DNA of 64,000 nucleotides from Congeria kusceri (lineage: Eukaryota > Mollusca > Bivalvia > Myida > Dreissenidae). The notes under the pieces are model-generated. The model made no database searches and was not told the DNA's origin. It saw only the letters and a list, made by a program, of their open reading frames with translations. Of the stretch, positions 20,336 through 32,438 are shown one piece after another; position 1 is the stretch's first letter, and every line of letters begins with the position of its first letter. The translations under genes and the position numbers were made by a program. The DNA lies in assembly GCA_027627225.1 (NCBI GenBank), contig CM051024.1, positions 39,123,725 through 39,187,724 of the forward strand, given 5' to 3'.

Positions 20336-23300
20336 CTGAAAGTAGAACATCTATATACCTATCGATATTTTCCCCCAGGGGGGAAAGGCGTGAATTTGAC
20401 AGGCCGAAAATTCCGCGTCCCGGGAGAGACTGGTCAGATTTTAGATCTCCGTAATATTGCCCCTCCCCCCCCCTTTTTTTTACTTATCTTTCTGCTTGAG
20501 ATCATGTAAATGATGACTAACATAGTGATTATAAGTAGATACTATATGCCTTGTAAGATTGAATATACTTCTTCACAAAATCATTTGCAGGTGATCTGGT
20601 AAATTCCTCACAGTATTTTCACCCACTTTGCCTCACTGAGAACAGTTTGGCACCCTATCAACAGAAAGGCTTAACGGTCTACATTTATCATTGATGCTGG
20701 TACAGGCAAGTCTTAGAACAATTTGTTCAAATGAGACTGCATGCTGCTACTCACTCATGCCTGGTGCCTGTACAACTGTTCCTGGGTACATGATGGGCTG
20801 GAAGGAAGGCATCATCTGTGGAAAATCTTCAACTGACTGGAGAGAAAAAAAACATATAGGTCACATAGTCAGTCTTCATGAAAGTCCCAAAAGGGCACCA
20901 ATATTCCCAGTTAAGGTCAACTTTTGGCCATGGCGACGCCTTCATCAGGCCCAATTTACTGCTTTTTAAAGGCCCAGCAAAAAGGTTAAAAGCTGGTCAA
21001 GGTAGGTACTGACCGTAAATGTGAGAACCAAGTTGATGGTTCCCTCTTTTTCATCTCCCTGTTTCCCACTCAATGGGAACCAGTCATCTACAGTTTCCCC
21101 TTGCTGTACTGATGGGGGTATCACGACATGTGCCCACGCCACGCGGTCATCGGCCGTGAAGGATTTCTGAAAGTTCCAATTAGCATTTCATGTAAAGTAT
21201 AATGACTCACATATCTTGTGAGCTTCAGCTAAGGGCAGAACTGATGAAAACAAATTTATGGATGACTACTACTTTTACAACAATGCCTATTCAGATGTCC
21301 TCTGGTAGTCAGTTAAATGTTGTTGATATATAAATTCCAGATAGGTAGCATACACACAAATCGCTGAAACAATTGTGATTGCCTGGATCATGAAATGATC
21401 CTGGATCATTAAAACTTCACAGAACTCCAGAACTTGTAATAAACAGAACTGAACTGCAGAATCTGTCTAGTGATAACAGTAACAACATAATATTAGAAAT
21501 AAACCATAAGTGTTTGTAAAACAATCTTTAAAATATCAAGTTTGTTGATGATCAGATGAGAACTGTTTGTTATAGAGGGCAGAAACTGCTAAAAAGGCCA
21601 ATTTTAGATAATTCAAGGGCCATAACTCTACAATTCCAGGAGCAATTTGGCTGATTATCCAACTTGGCCGAGATATTATGCGTTTAAACATTTCCATAAA
21701 GTTGGTTAAGATCAGATAAAAACTATTGGACTTAGAGAGTGGAAACAAAGTGGTTTACCAACCGACAGACAGACAGACCGACAGACCGACTGACATTAGC
21801 AAACCAATATACCCTCCCATCTTCCATGGGGGGTATAAATATATGGGAAACTGATGCAATTCACTGTTAGCAACTAAAATATATCATAATACTAATTTAA
21901 ATTCTACAATAAGATCAGAACACAATCTATATTTTCCAGAAATATTACAAATTTCATGAAAATAAATACCTCATCGAAAATTTCCACATATAATGAATCC
22001 ACACCATGAGGTAAAAAGCTGAAAAATAGAACACAGTACTAGAATATATTAAAGCGACATTTCCTTTCAAAATCATAATAAAAATACAAAATGAACATAA
22101 TAAGATGAAAATAAAAGTATTGTGATTGTGTATATAAAGTAAACTTATAGAAAGATATAACTTTGATCTAGTAAAATAGTTTGACGTAGTTATATTTGCA
22201 AAATGTAAACATTTAAAACACTTTAAGGTTTGTATTTGACTTTTATAAGGAATTTGAGACGTTTTCTTTATATCAAAGGTTATGTCTGTGCATTATTTTG
22301 ACATTTTATGCATGGAATACCATACAATTTGTTATTCAGTAAATGCACATGGTGTAAAATGCTGTTTACCGGTACACCTAACAGAGTTGAATTGCTAACA
22401 GAACACCAAACACCAGACTATGAAAAATCTTAGTACGCACTGTCAGACACAGAGTTATATAACATACCATACTATGCACATTTGATAAAATGAGGTTCAA
22501 ATATAGACCTATTATTACAATGTCGATATAAGAATAGTCCCTAGAAGTACTGAATACAGTAACACTACAATTTATACACCGTACATGTATTATAAGGATA
22601 ATAAACTCAAAACGTAGTTCAGACTTGATAAAACACTGTCAGATACCAACATCTTTTGCCAGACAGTTTCTGGCTGGCAGATTTTGCATTGCCTGCAATA
22701 TATGTAGCTATTAACTTCAAATAATGACACTCACCACTGCATGTCTTTCACCCACTGTGGGTTCTTCCCTCCATTGTACGCAGTGGGCGTCTCAAAAACA
22801 GCGTGCCCGATTCTCACCCGACAGTAAGGGTCCATTCTTGTTAACCCATAATTTTTAACTAATTTTGCCTGCAATGAAATATAATGGAAATATTTTCAAA
22901 GCAAATGAATGTTTGTATCTTGGTATGGATTTTGTTGTTGTTCCTCTTCCTGTTAGCATCAAAATGAAAATTTCTTCAAGAACTGATCTGTACAATAGGT
23001 AACATCCATGATGATTGACTTGTTTTGTCACAATTATATGTATAAACACTTGTTAAACGATTACATTCATTGTCTTAGCATGAAAAGAATTATAAATATA
23101 TCTAAACAAAAATATACACACAAAAAAACAGTTCTTTTTTTTTTCATAGATTTTTCATCGAAATGATCCCCCAATTCACCTGTACAATACTCAAGTTCAG
23201 CCTCCCTTTCACATTTGCAGGTATGGGCACATAACTCTGTTGGGCCTGTAGCACTCGTGCAATTCTCTCATCAGCATAGGCTTGCTGCTGCTGTGGGGAG

Positions 23301-24796
23301 GAGTTGATTCTCAGGAAACCTGCAGGCAATTCTCCAACCATTACCTGTGATAAAACAGTAAATATGACTTGTTATGGCTATAAGGAAGTCAGTGAAAGAT
23401 CTAGGGAGGCACAGAAGTGACACAGGGTGCTGGTGCAAAGGTAAAAAAACTACCGAGTACATCTTAATATATTCTAAAATGGACGAACGGTTAAGTACCA
23501 AAGTACTAGAAATGATTTTAATTAACAACATAATTCATATATGTTCTGTTAAAACAGTTAAAGACATTCAATATCATTACGTCTATTCAGACCAACTCAC
23601 AGGTTGGAATAATTATTTTGGTGGCTTTTAAGTTAGCATAACTTGTTAGCGCTTGGCGAATATTGAGCTACTTTTTATATATGGGCAATATTCTCTGGAG
23701 CGCATAACCGGGGAAGGACCATTTCTGTGGTGGAAAGTTTTCCTTCTTTGTCTATATTGTTCTGACAGGATTTTGATAGCAACTTTCACAGCCCCAAATT
23801 AGATAGTTATTGTGAACGGATTGCAATAAAAGTTACTTACCTGTGCAAATAAACCATTCGTTATCAATGTTCCATAAATATTTTTATAATGACACTTTCA
23901 TTTTGGATGCATGAACAATTTAAACCTACACACCTTTGCATTTTTAAATAAATCTCGATAACCGCCGCTGTGTATCAGTGTGTTCAATTTTATCGATAAA
24001 ACTGAGGGCATTGCGTCATTTCTTTTGGTCTGTTGATTCTAGTAAAAAAGTTGTACACAAGGCAAAATAATGGCGGTCTGTTCATAAATGTAGATGAATG
24101 GGCAGGTTTAAATCAGAATGAATGCATTTCCTAGGTAAATTTTGGCATATGTTAAGCAGTTTAGGTGTTGTCTATGTAAACTACATAGATGGATAACTTT
24201 ATTGTTGCAAATAATAGGAATTGATGAAAATTTAAACTTTCAGGTTTCCACCACATAAAAGGTCCTTCGCCGATAAGACATTCCAACGAAATTAGGCCTA
24301 TATAAAAAGTAACACTAAATTCGATACACGTCTTATAAATAAGACTAGCTTTTAAGTGTGTCAGAAACAGATTGAATATGCTATTTTCTATCACACACTG
24401 ACATATCAATCTGTTTGGTCTATGTTAATTTTATAGACTTATAACTTGAATTAAACTAGTCCATGCGTTTGTCATCAAATTTGCTAAGACAATATTTAAA
24501 ACAAACAATATTAGCATAAATCCCTGCATGGTTTAAATTAAACTCCAACATTAGACTGAGGTTCACACGTTATTAATAGCGCAATACATAAATTAACATT
24601 ATTCTAAGTTTTTGCCTGTGCAGTTGTCAGTAACAGCCATTCTAATGTCATAACATGATTACCATTCTGGCATTAGACTGTCAGCACACGTGAATTTGTA
24701 TACACTGATTCCAATTCATGAAACGGTTATATATTTTATAACACTTACCTGACTTCTTCTATCTTGCACCGGATTGGAGTTCTGCGTACTTGACAT
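20148..24796 (-). CDS. TOLLIP: Toll-interacting protein, seven exons
   Basis: Adaptor that binds phosphoinositides and ubiquitin on endosomes and, in vertebrates, damps Toll/IL-1 receptor signalling and serves in ubiquitin-linked sorting. Coding exons in transcript order: 24749-24796, 23180-23344, 22735-22868, 21970-22018, 21014-21166, 20755-20836, 20148-20335. They join in frame to 272 aa (human 274). The N-terminal [10 protein letters not shown] region matches the Tom1-binding segment. The C2 domain runs from about residue 64 to 185 ([27 protein letters not shown]). A proline-rich linker follows. The CUE domain is at about 228-270, with MFP (239-241) and LL (266-267), the ubiquitin-contact motifs. 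All introns are GT-AG. Head-to-head with the BTB gene at a distance of about 3.2 kb. Confidence 0.97.
20345..20475. repeat. Fragment of a dispersed G/C-tract element
   Basis: CCTATCGATATTTTCCCCCA followed by a GC-rich segment and a C8 to T8 tract matches the left end of the MITE at 28721-28954. Lies in TOLLIP intron 6. Confidence 0.45.
20755..20836 (-). CDS. TOLLIP: TOLLIP exon 6 (proline-rich linker)
   Basis: Encodes 27 residues, [14 protein letters not shown] onwards, between C2 and CUE. Donor A/GTGAGT, acceptor CTCTCCAG on the minus strand. Confidence 0.93.
21014..21166 (-). CDS. TOLLIP: TOLLIP exon 5 (C2 domain, second half)
   Basis: Encodes 51 residues, [14 protein letters not shown] to INLVLTFT, including the C2 strands around [16 protein letters not shown]. 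Donor GTCAGT, phase 0. Confidence 0.96.
21560..21836. repeat. Dispersed repeat ending in CCATCTTCCATGG
   Basis: Shares GAGTGGAAACAAAGTGGTTT, ATTAGCAAA and ATACCCTCCCATCTTCCA with the segment at about 37950-38115 in RPL13A. A short (ACAGACCG)n stretch at 21764-21790 lies inside. No coding capacity; in TOLLIP intron 4. Confidence 0.55.
21970..22018 (-). CDS. TOLLIP: TOLLIP exon 4 (49-base exon)
   Basis: Encodes the rest of a split Cys and [16 protein letters not shown] of the C2 domain. Donor GAG/GTATTT is weak but the frame and conservation fix it. Confidence 0.94.
22735..22868 (-). CDS. TOLLIP: TOLLIP exon 3 (C2 domain, first half)
   Basis: Encodes [20 protein letters not shown] onward to KDMQ plus two bases. 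Holds the strongly conserved DPYCR stretch of the TOLLIP C2 domain. Confidence 0.96.
23180..23344 (-). CDS. TOLLIP: TOLLIP exon 2 (N-terminal region)
   Basis: Encodes 55 residues, [14 protein letters not shown] to RLNLSIVQ. Contains a QQQQ run and a Q/A-rich segment where the human protein is also Q-rich. Donor CAG/GTGAAT. Confidence 0.95.
23701..24283. mobile_element. Imperfect TIR element in TOLLIP intron 1
   Basis: Left end GGGGAAGGACCATTTCTGTG and right end CCACATAAAAGGTCCTTC form an inverted pair of about 30 bases with several mismatches. No open frame of note; no target duplication recognised. Confidence 0.5.
24749..24796 (-). CDS. TOLLIP: TOLLIP exon 1 (start codon)
   Basis: ATG at 24796-24794 opens [16 protein letters not shown] and ends CAG/GTAAGT. 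The 16-residue length matches the expected short N-terminus before the GELP motif. No upstream in-frame ATG seen before the leader. Confidence 0.88.
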
Positions 24797-24799
24797 CTT

Positions 24800-26605
24800 G
24801 TGCGTATTTTCTGTAGAAAAACAATGTTTACTATCTGAGTAATTTGCATATGAGTTCTTCTTCCGGGAAGGGAGATCACTCTAATTATCCCGTGCAATTA
24901 AAGGGAGAAATGTTTTCCTGTACGTCGTTACGTAGACCACGTTATTTACACGGCAACCAAAGTTACGACATGAATTGATACGTTGCAATAACATTGATGT
25001 TCTAGAATAAAATAATTTAAATAATAATACGTTAAAAGTAAGAGGTAAAAGAAAGGTTAAATGGATCAAGTATTTAAATCGTTTACAGGTACAAGTACTT
25101 TTATTCAATCACTATATACTGGTTGGCGAGTAGCATCCGTGATTTTTTAGTAGCTTTTCTCTATTTTCAATCGCGTAAGTAATACTCTTACAAAAAAGCT
25201 TGTTTGGCTCCTTCTGTCTACGACGATGTAAATATGACGTCATATGGTTTTTCCCGTATAAGGGGCATGAATTAAAGCCATAAAACTAGTAGAATCCGTG
25301 ATTGTTCCTTTCAGTTGAAAATGCGATTTCAGTGCTAAACACCTCAAGGTTTTAATTGCCGTATACTATTCTACATTCAATTACCTACATCATTATGATG
25401 TAATATTATTAAATTCTATGCCAGATTAGCGGTGATATAAATGCGACTGCTAACATATGCGTATGCCGGAAAATGGTCTTATGGTTACCCCTTTGGCGCC
25501 CTTATCAATTTGCTGATGGTAAACGGGAGTCCCGGAAATAACCATGTTATTATTGAAGTAGTCGTATACAATATGGCAACAAAGTAGATCTATAGAATAA
25601 AAAAATGTTAACAGTTGGTCAATCTTAATATATATAATATATCTTGTTTATAAAAATAACTACTATATATCTAACTAATATGTATTTAAATACAATATTT
25701 GACTCTGGGTGATTCATTTGGAAACAACAGCTTAACTAAAATTATTAAACTTTAAACTAAAATTAAACATTCATTAAAAGTCTTATGAACGACAGTTTGG
25801 ACTTATTGTGAACCTATAATACTGATTACTGAAGAAAGCGAAATCATTTTTTAAATATTTAACTAAGATCAGAAACAACATTAATAATTTCGAGTTTGTT
25901 TTTCTCTTTCGTACATCAAGTAAGAAACTGTCCCTTTAAAGGTAACATGGTAATCTCCCTTGAGATGAATTTATAATTGATTGATGCTGTCCAGCAAACT
26001 CCTCGCTGCGGTTACCTCCTCTCTCGGTTAACGGTAACCACTGCCATCAAAAGTAAAATCCTTCCAGATTTGGAAGGATTACGTGTTTGTAACTTTTACT
26101 TTTTTATTGCAACTCAGTGCAATTTTCTACATTATTGGACTTTTTATATATCGTTTGCTGTCAATAATGAAAACAGAAAATAACTAATTAAAACCATAAA
26201 TAATATGTAGAAGATTTAAATCGATCATCATCACGCGGTTTGTTATGTCGGCAGGGATTTGATTAGAGCTATGCTCGGAAGCAGTCAATCTCTGCGCGGA
26301 GGTTGGCTGTCCAGGTGAAACGAAATGCTTGAAAGAAAATTTTAACGTATCTGTCTGGATACATGAAGGCTTCTTCACGAGTATAGTATTTTGATTAATT
26401 ATAAAAGGATTGCCATCTCAGCACAAATTTAATGCAGAGCTTATATCTAAAATACAGAAAATGAATACCATAATACCGGTATTTGTTAATGTTTTAATAC
26501 TCGTGCGTGACTTGTGACATTTTTCTACGCCCATAGTTGTCAGTCTTGGTCATAGTCTTAGATTTTCACGTATTAATCAACACTATTGACGACTGCTAAC
26601 AGTGT
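24800..26605. other. Head-to-head intergenic region TOLLIP / BTB gene
   Basis: AT-rich, no protein segment recognised. The TOLLIP promoter must lie just above 24800. The open frames at 25977-26183 and 26184-26378 show nothing recognisable. Confidence 0.45.
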
Positions 26606-26608
26606 TTT

Positions 26609-26990
26609 TCTAAGGCCAATTTTGGACCGAAATTCGGCCCCATTCCCCTGCTTAAAATGTATGTATGTTTCCCCTATATGTACCTTAAAATTCCCCTCAG
26701 AATGTAAGCTTTATTTTGAAAAATAAATTGACCAAATTCAGACAAAAATAGTCTAAGATGGAGGGATTTTCGTAAGAAGTCTCAGCAATGTTTCATCAAA
26801 CCAAGTTAGTGCATAATCCAAGTTATCATTTGTTGCAAAACAATGAATTATTAATTAATGTATTAAAACAAAGTAGAATATAAACATGTAATGATGCTTT
26901 TCTAAACAAAATTCCTCTCTTGCCGTTTAATTCCCCATCTGAAGGGCCCCGCCACCTTTCCCCCAAAGGTGAAAAAAAACGCTGGGGCCA
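26609..26990 (-). mobile_element. Dispersed element D, copy 1
   Basis: Reads from TCGGCCCCATTCCCCTGCTT to CCCCGCCACCTTTCCCCCAA. An inverse copy with the same landmarks (AAAGGTGGCAGGGCCC, GAGGGGCATTTTAAGG, GGGGAATGGGGC) lies at 44050-44390. About 380 bases, non-coding. Confidence 0.65.
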
Positions 26991-27391
26991 ATTAACACAG
27001 GTGCTAGTAACAATTAATGCTTATCTACTTTATTATACATGTATATGTAGACACAATATTATATTATAATCTAGTGTATTATATAGAGGTCTACGTATGA
27101 AATGTATGGGAAACATATTTACTCTAGACATCAGTACATATTAAGATTTGCAACTCAATGTTTCATGCATGAAATCTTTTCAAAAATATTAAACTAATCA
27201 TGCAATTTAGAAAAACAACTTTTTTATCAATGCCCATATTTTTATATTTTATTATAATGGTAATGAAGTAAAATATTGTTATATCTTATTATTATTATTT
27301 TTATTATTTTATTTATTTTATGTTTTTGTTTTGATTTTCATGCAAACTATATTATTTCAGTTAACACAATACGGGTATTTAAGTTCCAGTT

Positions 27392-27937
27392 TTTTAGCTC
27401 GACTATTCACCAAATAGTCAGAGCTGTTCTGACTCACCCCTTCGTCGGCGTCGGCGTAATGCTCAGGTTAAAGTTTGCCTGCAACAAGTTCACATCTCTA
27501 TGTCTACTACAGATATTCAATTAAAACTTCACACATGTCTTTCAGGTAAGGGCACTGACCAGGGACCGGCAATATATCAGAATTATACCCCTTTTTGTAC
27601 TTCAGGTTAAGGTCTACGTGCAACAAGTTTGTACCTCTATATCTACTACAGATATTCAGTTGAAGCTTCACACTTGTCTTTATGATTATTATATAAGGTC
27701 ACTGACCAAGACCCATAACTCTGACCTGCAATTTAGCATAATTCCCCTTTTTGTACTTAAAATATCAGGTTAAGGTTTGTGTGCAAGTACATATCTCAGA
27801 CTTCAACTACTACAGATTATTCAGTTGAAACTTCACACATGTCTTCGGGGTCATTATGTAAGGTCACTGACCAAGGCCCATAACTCTGACAAATCAGTAT
27901 GAAAAGTCCAGCATGCTGTCCTGAGACAGCTCTTGTT
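27392..27937. mobile_element. Inverted-end element, second copy of the 16.06 kb family
   Basis: Begins AGCTCGACTATTCACCAAAT and ends near GCTGTCCTGAGACAGCTCTT. Contains about three units with GGTTAAGGT and CTACTACAGATATTC. It ends about 60 bases before the coding exon of the BTB gene. Confidence 0.65.
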
Positions 27938-28022
27938 ATATTTAATAATTATTATTATACTTAATATGAATTATTTTTATTTTTTTTTTATTTTAGAGCC
28001 TGCAACGAAAAAGGGCAGAAAA

Positions 28023-28228
28023 ATGGCAAAACTTTGCAAGATGGAAGACAATATGCTAGTAGATGAAAACAACCCGTCCTTAGAAACCCACAAGAATGAC
28101 AAACTGTTCATCGAAAGATTCTCTTCCCTCTACAATTCGGAGAGACTAAGTGACATTGTTTTGGAGGTTGGAGATCAGCGTTTCTATGCGCACAAGTTTA
28201 TGCTGATCGTCAGCAGTGATGTCTTTGA
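28023..28228 (+). CDS. BTBD17: BTBD17-like exon with start codon
   Basis: Encodes MAKLCKMEDN to VSSDVF plus two bases of the next codon. ATG context AAAAATGG is good. Donor GA/GTATGA. The open frame extends upstream to 27997, right after a polypyrimidine acceptor, so this may be an internal exon with the true start further up. Confidence 0.8.
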
Positions 28229-31200
28229 GTATGAAACAGCTTTTTTTTACGCACTATTACACATGTTGAGGGTTGAGTGTAAAACTATTGTATCTGTTTA
28301 ACATTTCAATATCAAATACAATAGTTTCGTGGGCAACCGTTGCAATTTCGTCGGATTATGCGAAATTAGAATACGCTAAGACATCGAACTTAGAATAACT
28401 AAGAATATACCGTAATATTATACCATTGTGTAATATGCGGTTACCTGTTTACATAAACCAAAAGGTTTTGCCAAGTAATTATTACAGTCTAGTTATGCAT
28501 CTGTGACTGCATCAGTGAAATTGATGGATAAATGCAAATAATACCTGATATAAGTATTAAATGTCTGATATCAAATAATCTACATTAATTGCTCAGTAAT
28601 ATAATAATTATATTAATATTATAAGAGACATTACAGGTAGATCCTATGTTTTGCTGTGTTATTCAAACTTCACATTAAAGCATGTTTTTACATTTCTGAG
28701 ATCATCTGAGCACATTTAATGCACCTATCAATATTTTCCCTGAGTGGGGGGGGGGGGGGGGGAGCAGCAGCCAATACAAGGGGAATTTGACAAAATAAAA
28801 ATATTTTTTTTGGGGGGGAGGCATTTTATTCCCCACCCTAGAGCCCAGAATCATTTGGCCTGTCAAAGTCCCGCTTGTCGGGAATTACTTTCAGTCTTGA
28901 GTTCTGTATATGCCCGCCACTCTCCCCTCCTGGGGGGAAAATAATGATAGGTGCATAAGTCTGTGTCAGCATAATACAGTCCCCATGATCACAAACATTC
29001 TTAAAGTAATATCGTCTTAATCATTGGCCAAAAAAGACCATGTGCAATAAGTGATTTCATTGATCAATATTTGAGGGCGTCGTCAGAAAACCGGTCTTAA
29101 TGCATGTGCGTAGTGTCGTCCCGGCTAATCCGGGTTGGCACTTAAGCTTTTATGGTATTTTCTGTTTCAAAGAAGTCTCTTCTAACCATAAATCCACTTT
29201 AGGCGGAAAGTGCCGTCCTAGATCAGCCTGTGCGGACTGCACAGGCTGATCCAGTACGACACTTAACGCACATGCATTAAGACCGGTTTTAACACGACAT
29301 GCCACATTTGAAGCTGAGACCAAGTTTGAGATTGAGGACTTCCATAGTCATGGGACCTGTAGTAGTTCTGTTATCTGTTTGAGGACTTTCATAATCATGG
29401 GGCCTGTAATAGTTCTGTTATCTGTTTGAGGACTTTCATAGTCATGGGGCCTGTAGTAGTTCTGTTATGTGTATGAGGACTTTCATAGTCATGGGGCCTG
29501 TAGTAGTTCTGTTATCTGTTTGAGGACTTTCATAGTCATGGGGCCGGTAGTAGTTCTGTAATCTGTATGAGGACTTCCATAGTCATGGGGCCTGTAGTAC
29601 TTCTGTTTTCTGCTTGAGGACTTTCATAGTCATGGGGCCTGTAGTAGTTCTGTTATCTGTATGACGACTTCCATAGTCATGGGGCCTGTAGTTGTTCTGT
29701 TATCTATATGAGGACTTCCATAGTCATGGAGCCTGTAGTAGTTCGGTTATGTGTATGAGGACTTTCATAGTCATGGAGCCTGTAGTAGTTCTGTTATCTG
29801 TATGAGGACTTCCATAGTCATGGGGCCTGTAGTAGTTCTGTTATGTGTATGAGGACTTCCATAGTCATGGGGCCTGTAGTAGTTATTTTATGTGTATAAG
29901 GACTTTCATAGTCATGGAGCCTGTAGTAATTCTGTTATGTGTATGAGGCCTTCCATAGTCATGGGGCCTGTAGTAGTTCTGTTATCTGTATGAGGACTTC
30001 ATAGTCATGGGGCCTGTAGTAGTTCTGTTATCTGTTTGAGGGCTTCCATAGTCATGGAGCCTGTAGTAGTTCTGTTATGTGTATGAGGACTCCCATAGTC
30101 ATGGGGCCTGTAGTAGTTCTGTTATCTGTTTGAGGACTTCCATAGTCATGGGGCCTGTAGTAGTTCTGTTATCTGTTTGAGGACTTTCATAGTCATGGAG
30201 CCTGTAGTAGTTCTGTTATCTGTTTGAGGACTTTCATAGTCATGGAGCCTGTAGTAGTTCTGTTATGTGTATGAGGACTTCCATAGTCATGGGGCTTGTA
30301 GTAGTTGTGTTATGTGTATGAGGACTTTCATAGTCATGGGGCCTGTAGTAGTTCTGTAATCTGTATGAGGACTTTTTTTTCATAGTCATGGAGCCTGTAG
30401 TAGTTCTGTTAACTGTATGAGGAGGACTTTCATAGTCATGGAGCCTGTAGTAGTTCTGTTATCTGTCTGAGGACTTCCATAGTCATGGGGCCTGTAGTAG
30501 TTCTGTTATCTGTATGAGGACTTCCATAGTCATGGGACCTTTAGTACTTCTGTTATGTGTATGAGGACTTTCATAGTCATGGAGCCTGTAGTAGTTCTGT
30601 TATCTGTATGAGAACTTTCATAGCCATGGGGCCTGTTGTAGTTCTGTTATCTGTATGAGGACTTTCATAGTCATGGGGCCTGTAGTAGTTCTGTTATCTG
30701 TATGATGCCCAAATTACTCTGTTGCATGTGTAAATTTCATCATATATACTGATAGTCAAGTAATATGATAAAATAGTAAACACTGAAACTGAAGCTTAAA
30801 TGATAGTATTTTTAGAATCTTTCAACAACTTATATATACCTCTTTCCATACTGCCCAGTGCCCACTTCATTGTTTTTGCCAGTTCTATGTCTTTTATAAT
30901 ACCACTTTTTCCCAACCAGGGTGATGCTGAATGAGCTAAGGTGGAAAGAGTCGTCCCAGGTTGAAGTGAATCTCACAGAGGAAGGGGAATGTGTGCCTGT
31001 GTTTCCACATTTCCTACGGTTCGTCTAGCCTTAAGGAACTAACCGATATTCTTATATACTTAAAACTGGATACTTATAAATAGATATTTTGTAAACCCAT
31101 ATTTTAAGGTTTGTCCTGGCCTCAAAATTGCATACAATCATTTCAATATTTTTGAGACTCAATTCCTTAGGTCTAAAACAGCTCTAGCATACATGTCTAC

Positions 31201-32438
31201 TCAGATACTTGTATACTGTACTTATATATACATGTGTTTAATTCATGGACAAAGCTAGTTCAGGAGATTTTTACTTCATTATATTGTTTAATTTAGGTAT
31301 ATTTACACTTCTTTTCCTATGGATATAATTATATACCTGTACATTAATTTTCAGGTACATCTACTCTGGAACTGTCAGCCTGACAACAGACAATGTTTTG
31401 CCGATACTTCTCTTGGCTGACAAGTACAATATCCCTGCACTGGGGCAGACCTGCGTGGAATACATGCTACACCATGTGGTTGAAAATCCAGACACAAATC
31501 GCACGCTATCCTGGTACCAGTATGCAAAGATAACAGCAAACACTCTGCTGGTCGATAAATGCAGAAAATTTATTCTGTCCAATTTCGACATCATCTTGCA
31601 AACTTCTGACTGGATGACCCTGACGAAAGCTGAAGTATGCGAATTCCTATCCAGCAATGATTTGGTTGTGAGTGACGAATATTACCTGTGGATGATGGTC
31701 GACAAATGGTTTAGTTGTGAAAGTCACCAACCATCCAGCAAAGATGTTGAAGACATAATTTCACTCATACATTTTACGATGATCCCGCCTAAGCAGCTTC
31801 TGGAGATAGAAAAATCTTCATTATATTTGAACCACAAAGAGTTCTTCAGAGAAAAACTGAATTCGGCGTACCGACATCATTCATTACTGTTGGATTCTGT
31901 CGATTTGAAAGGAACAGGGGAGAAGTTTCGAAACTACACTTCCGACTGTTACAGAATTTGCTGTGATCTAAATCTGAGCAACTATTTTTCGACTGAGAAA
32001 TGCCAGAGCAAGATTGTTCAAAAAATAATTTCATCCTACGACTTTGTTTCTGCCCCCAGTGGACTTTCAAAGAATAACCAGGCAGAGTTTGACATCACTT
32101 TTTGGCCAAAGGGACCTTTCAAGACCTTCCAGTGGTATGGGAAGTTATCGGACAATGCCAGTCTTTCTATCCGGATGATTCCCAAGAAGCAAGAACATTT
32201 GCTTGTCGGCATAACTTTTATTGTGTATGGAAATAAGAACGGTGTTCGATATGTGGCATATTCATATGCAAACACCAACAAGTTCTCACACACTAACAGT
32301 CTATTTGTGGAAGACAACTTGATGTTGTTAAAGCGTTTTAACGAAGAGAATTCTCCGTTCTTAATTTCTGGTAATCTCGAGGCAAAACTATTCTTGAAAG
32401 TGGAAGAAATAATTCCACCAGAGCAAAAAACACCATAA
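28023..32438 (+). CDS. BTBD17: BTB-BACK domain protein, BTBD17-like
   Basis: Exons 28023-28228, 30920-31018 and 31355-32438 join in frame to 462 aa (human BTBD17 about 478). The BTB/POZ domain spans about residues 40-140: RLSDIVLEVGDQRFYAHKFM, then FLRYIYSGTV and LADKYNIPALGQ. A BACK domain follows (about 150-245; SWYQYAKITANTLLVDKC, DEYYLWMMVDKWF). The C-terminal 200 residues match the TRAF-like tail of BTBD17 and galectin-3-binding-protein relatives only by general layout. No signal peptide is seen at the chosen start, unlike vertebrate BTBD17. A strong acceptor (TATTTTAG at 27989-27996) precedes the ATG and the frame is open back to it, so an upstream exon is possible. Function not established; BTB-BACK proteins often act as CUL3 adaptors. 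Confidence 0.85.
28721..28954. mobile_element. MITE with 20-bp TIRs and a G17 tract
   Basis: Left GCACCTATCAATATTTTCCC and right GGGAAAATAATGATAGGTGC are complementary at 19 of 20 bases. Inside are a run of 17 G, a G-rich tract after T8 and CTTGTCGGGAATTACTT. Lies in BTB gene intron. Confidence 0.75.
29071..29305. mobile_element. Palindromic MITE, family P, copy 3
   Basis: Begins TTGAGGGCGTCGTCAGAAAA and ends TTAACACGACATGCCACATT. Contains GGCGGAAAGTGCCGTCCTAG and GCACAGGCTGATCCAGTACG. The left arm has lost the CTGTGCAGTCTGCACAGG segment. It directly borders the 47-bp minisatellite. Confidence 0.75.
29334..30704 (+). repeat. 47-bp minisatellite, about 29 copies
   Basis: Unit: GAGGACTTTCATAGTCATGG then GGCCTGTAGTAGTTCTG then TTATCTGTAT. 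Copies alternate TTTC/TTCC, GGGG/GGAG and TCTG/TGTG. A few have small insertions, such as a T8 run at about 30372. It fills half of the intron between BTB exons 1 and 2. Confidence 0.95.
30920..31018 (+). CDS. BTBD17: BTBD17-like exon 2 (BTB core)
   Basis: Encodes VMLNELRWKESSQVEV to VPVFPHFL with split codons at both ends. Acceptor CCCAACCAG, donor CG/GTTCGT. FEVMLNELRW and FPHFLRY match the BTB core helices. Confidence 0.88.
31355..32438 (+). CDS. BTBD17: BTBD17-like exon 3 (BTB end, BACK, C-terminal domain)
   Basis: A single long exon of 1,084 bases from YIYSGTVSL to the TAA at 32436. Acceptor TTTTCAG. Contains BACK helices and the whole C-terminal domain. Confidence 0.93.

Noticed and set aside
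20109..20509. Plus-strand open frames opposite TOLLIP exon 7
   Set aside because: Shadows of the CUE-domain exon on the other strand.
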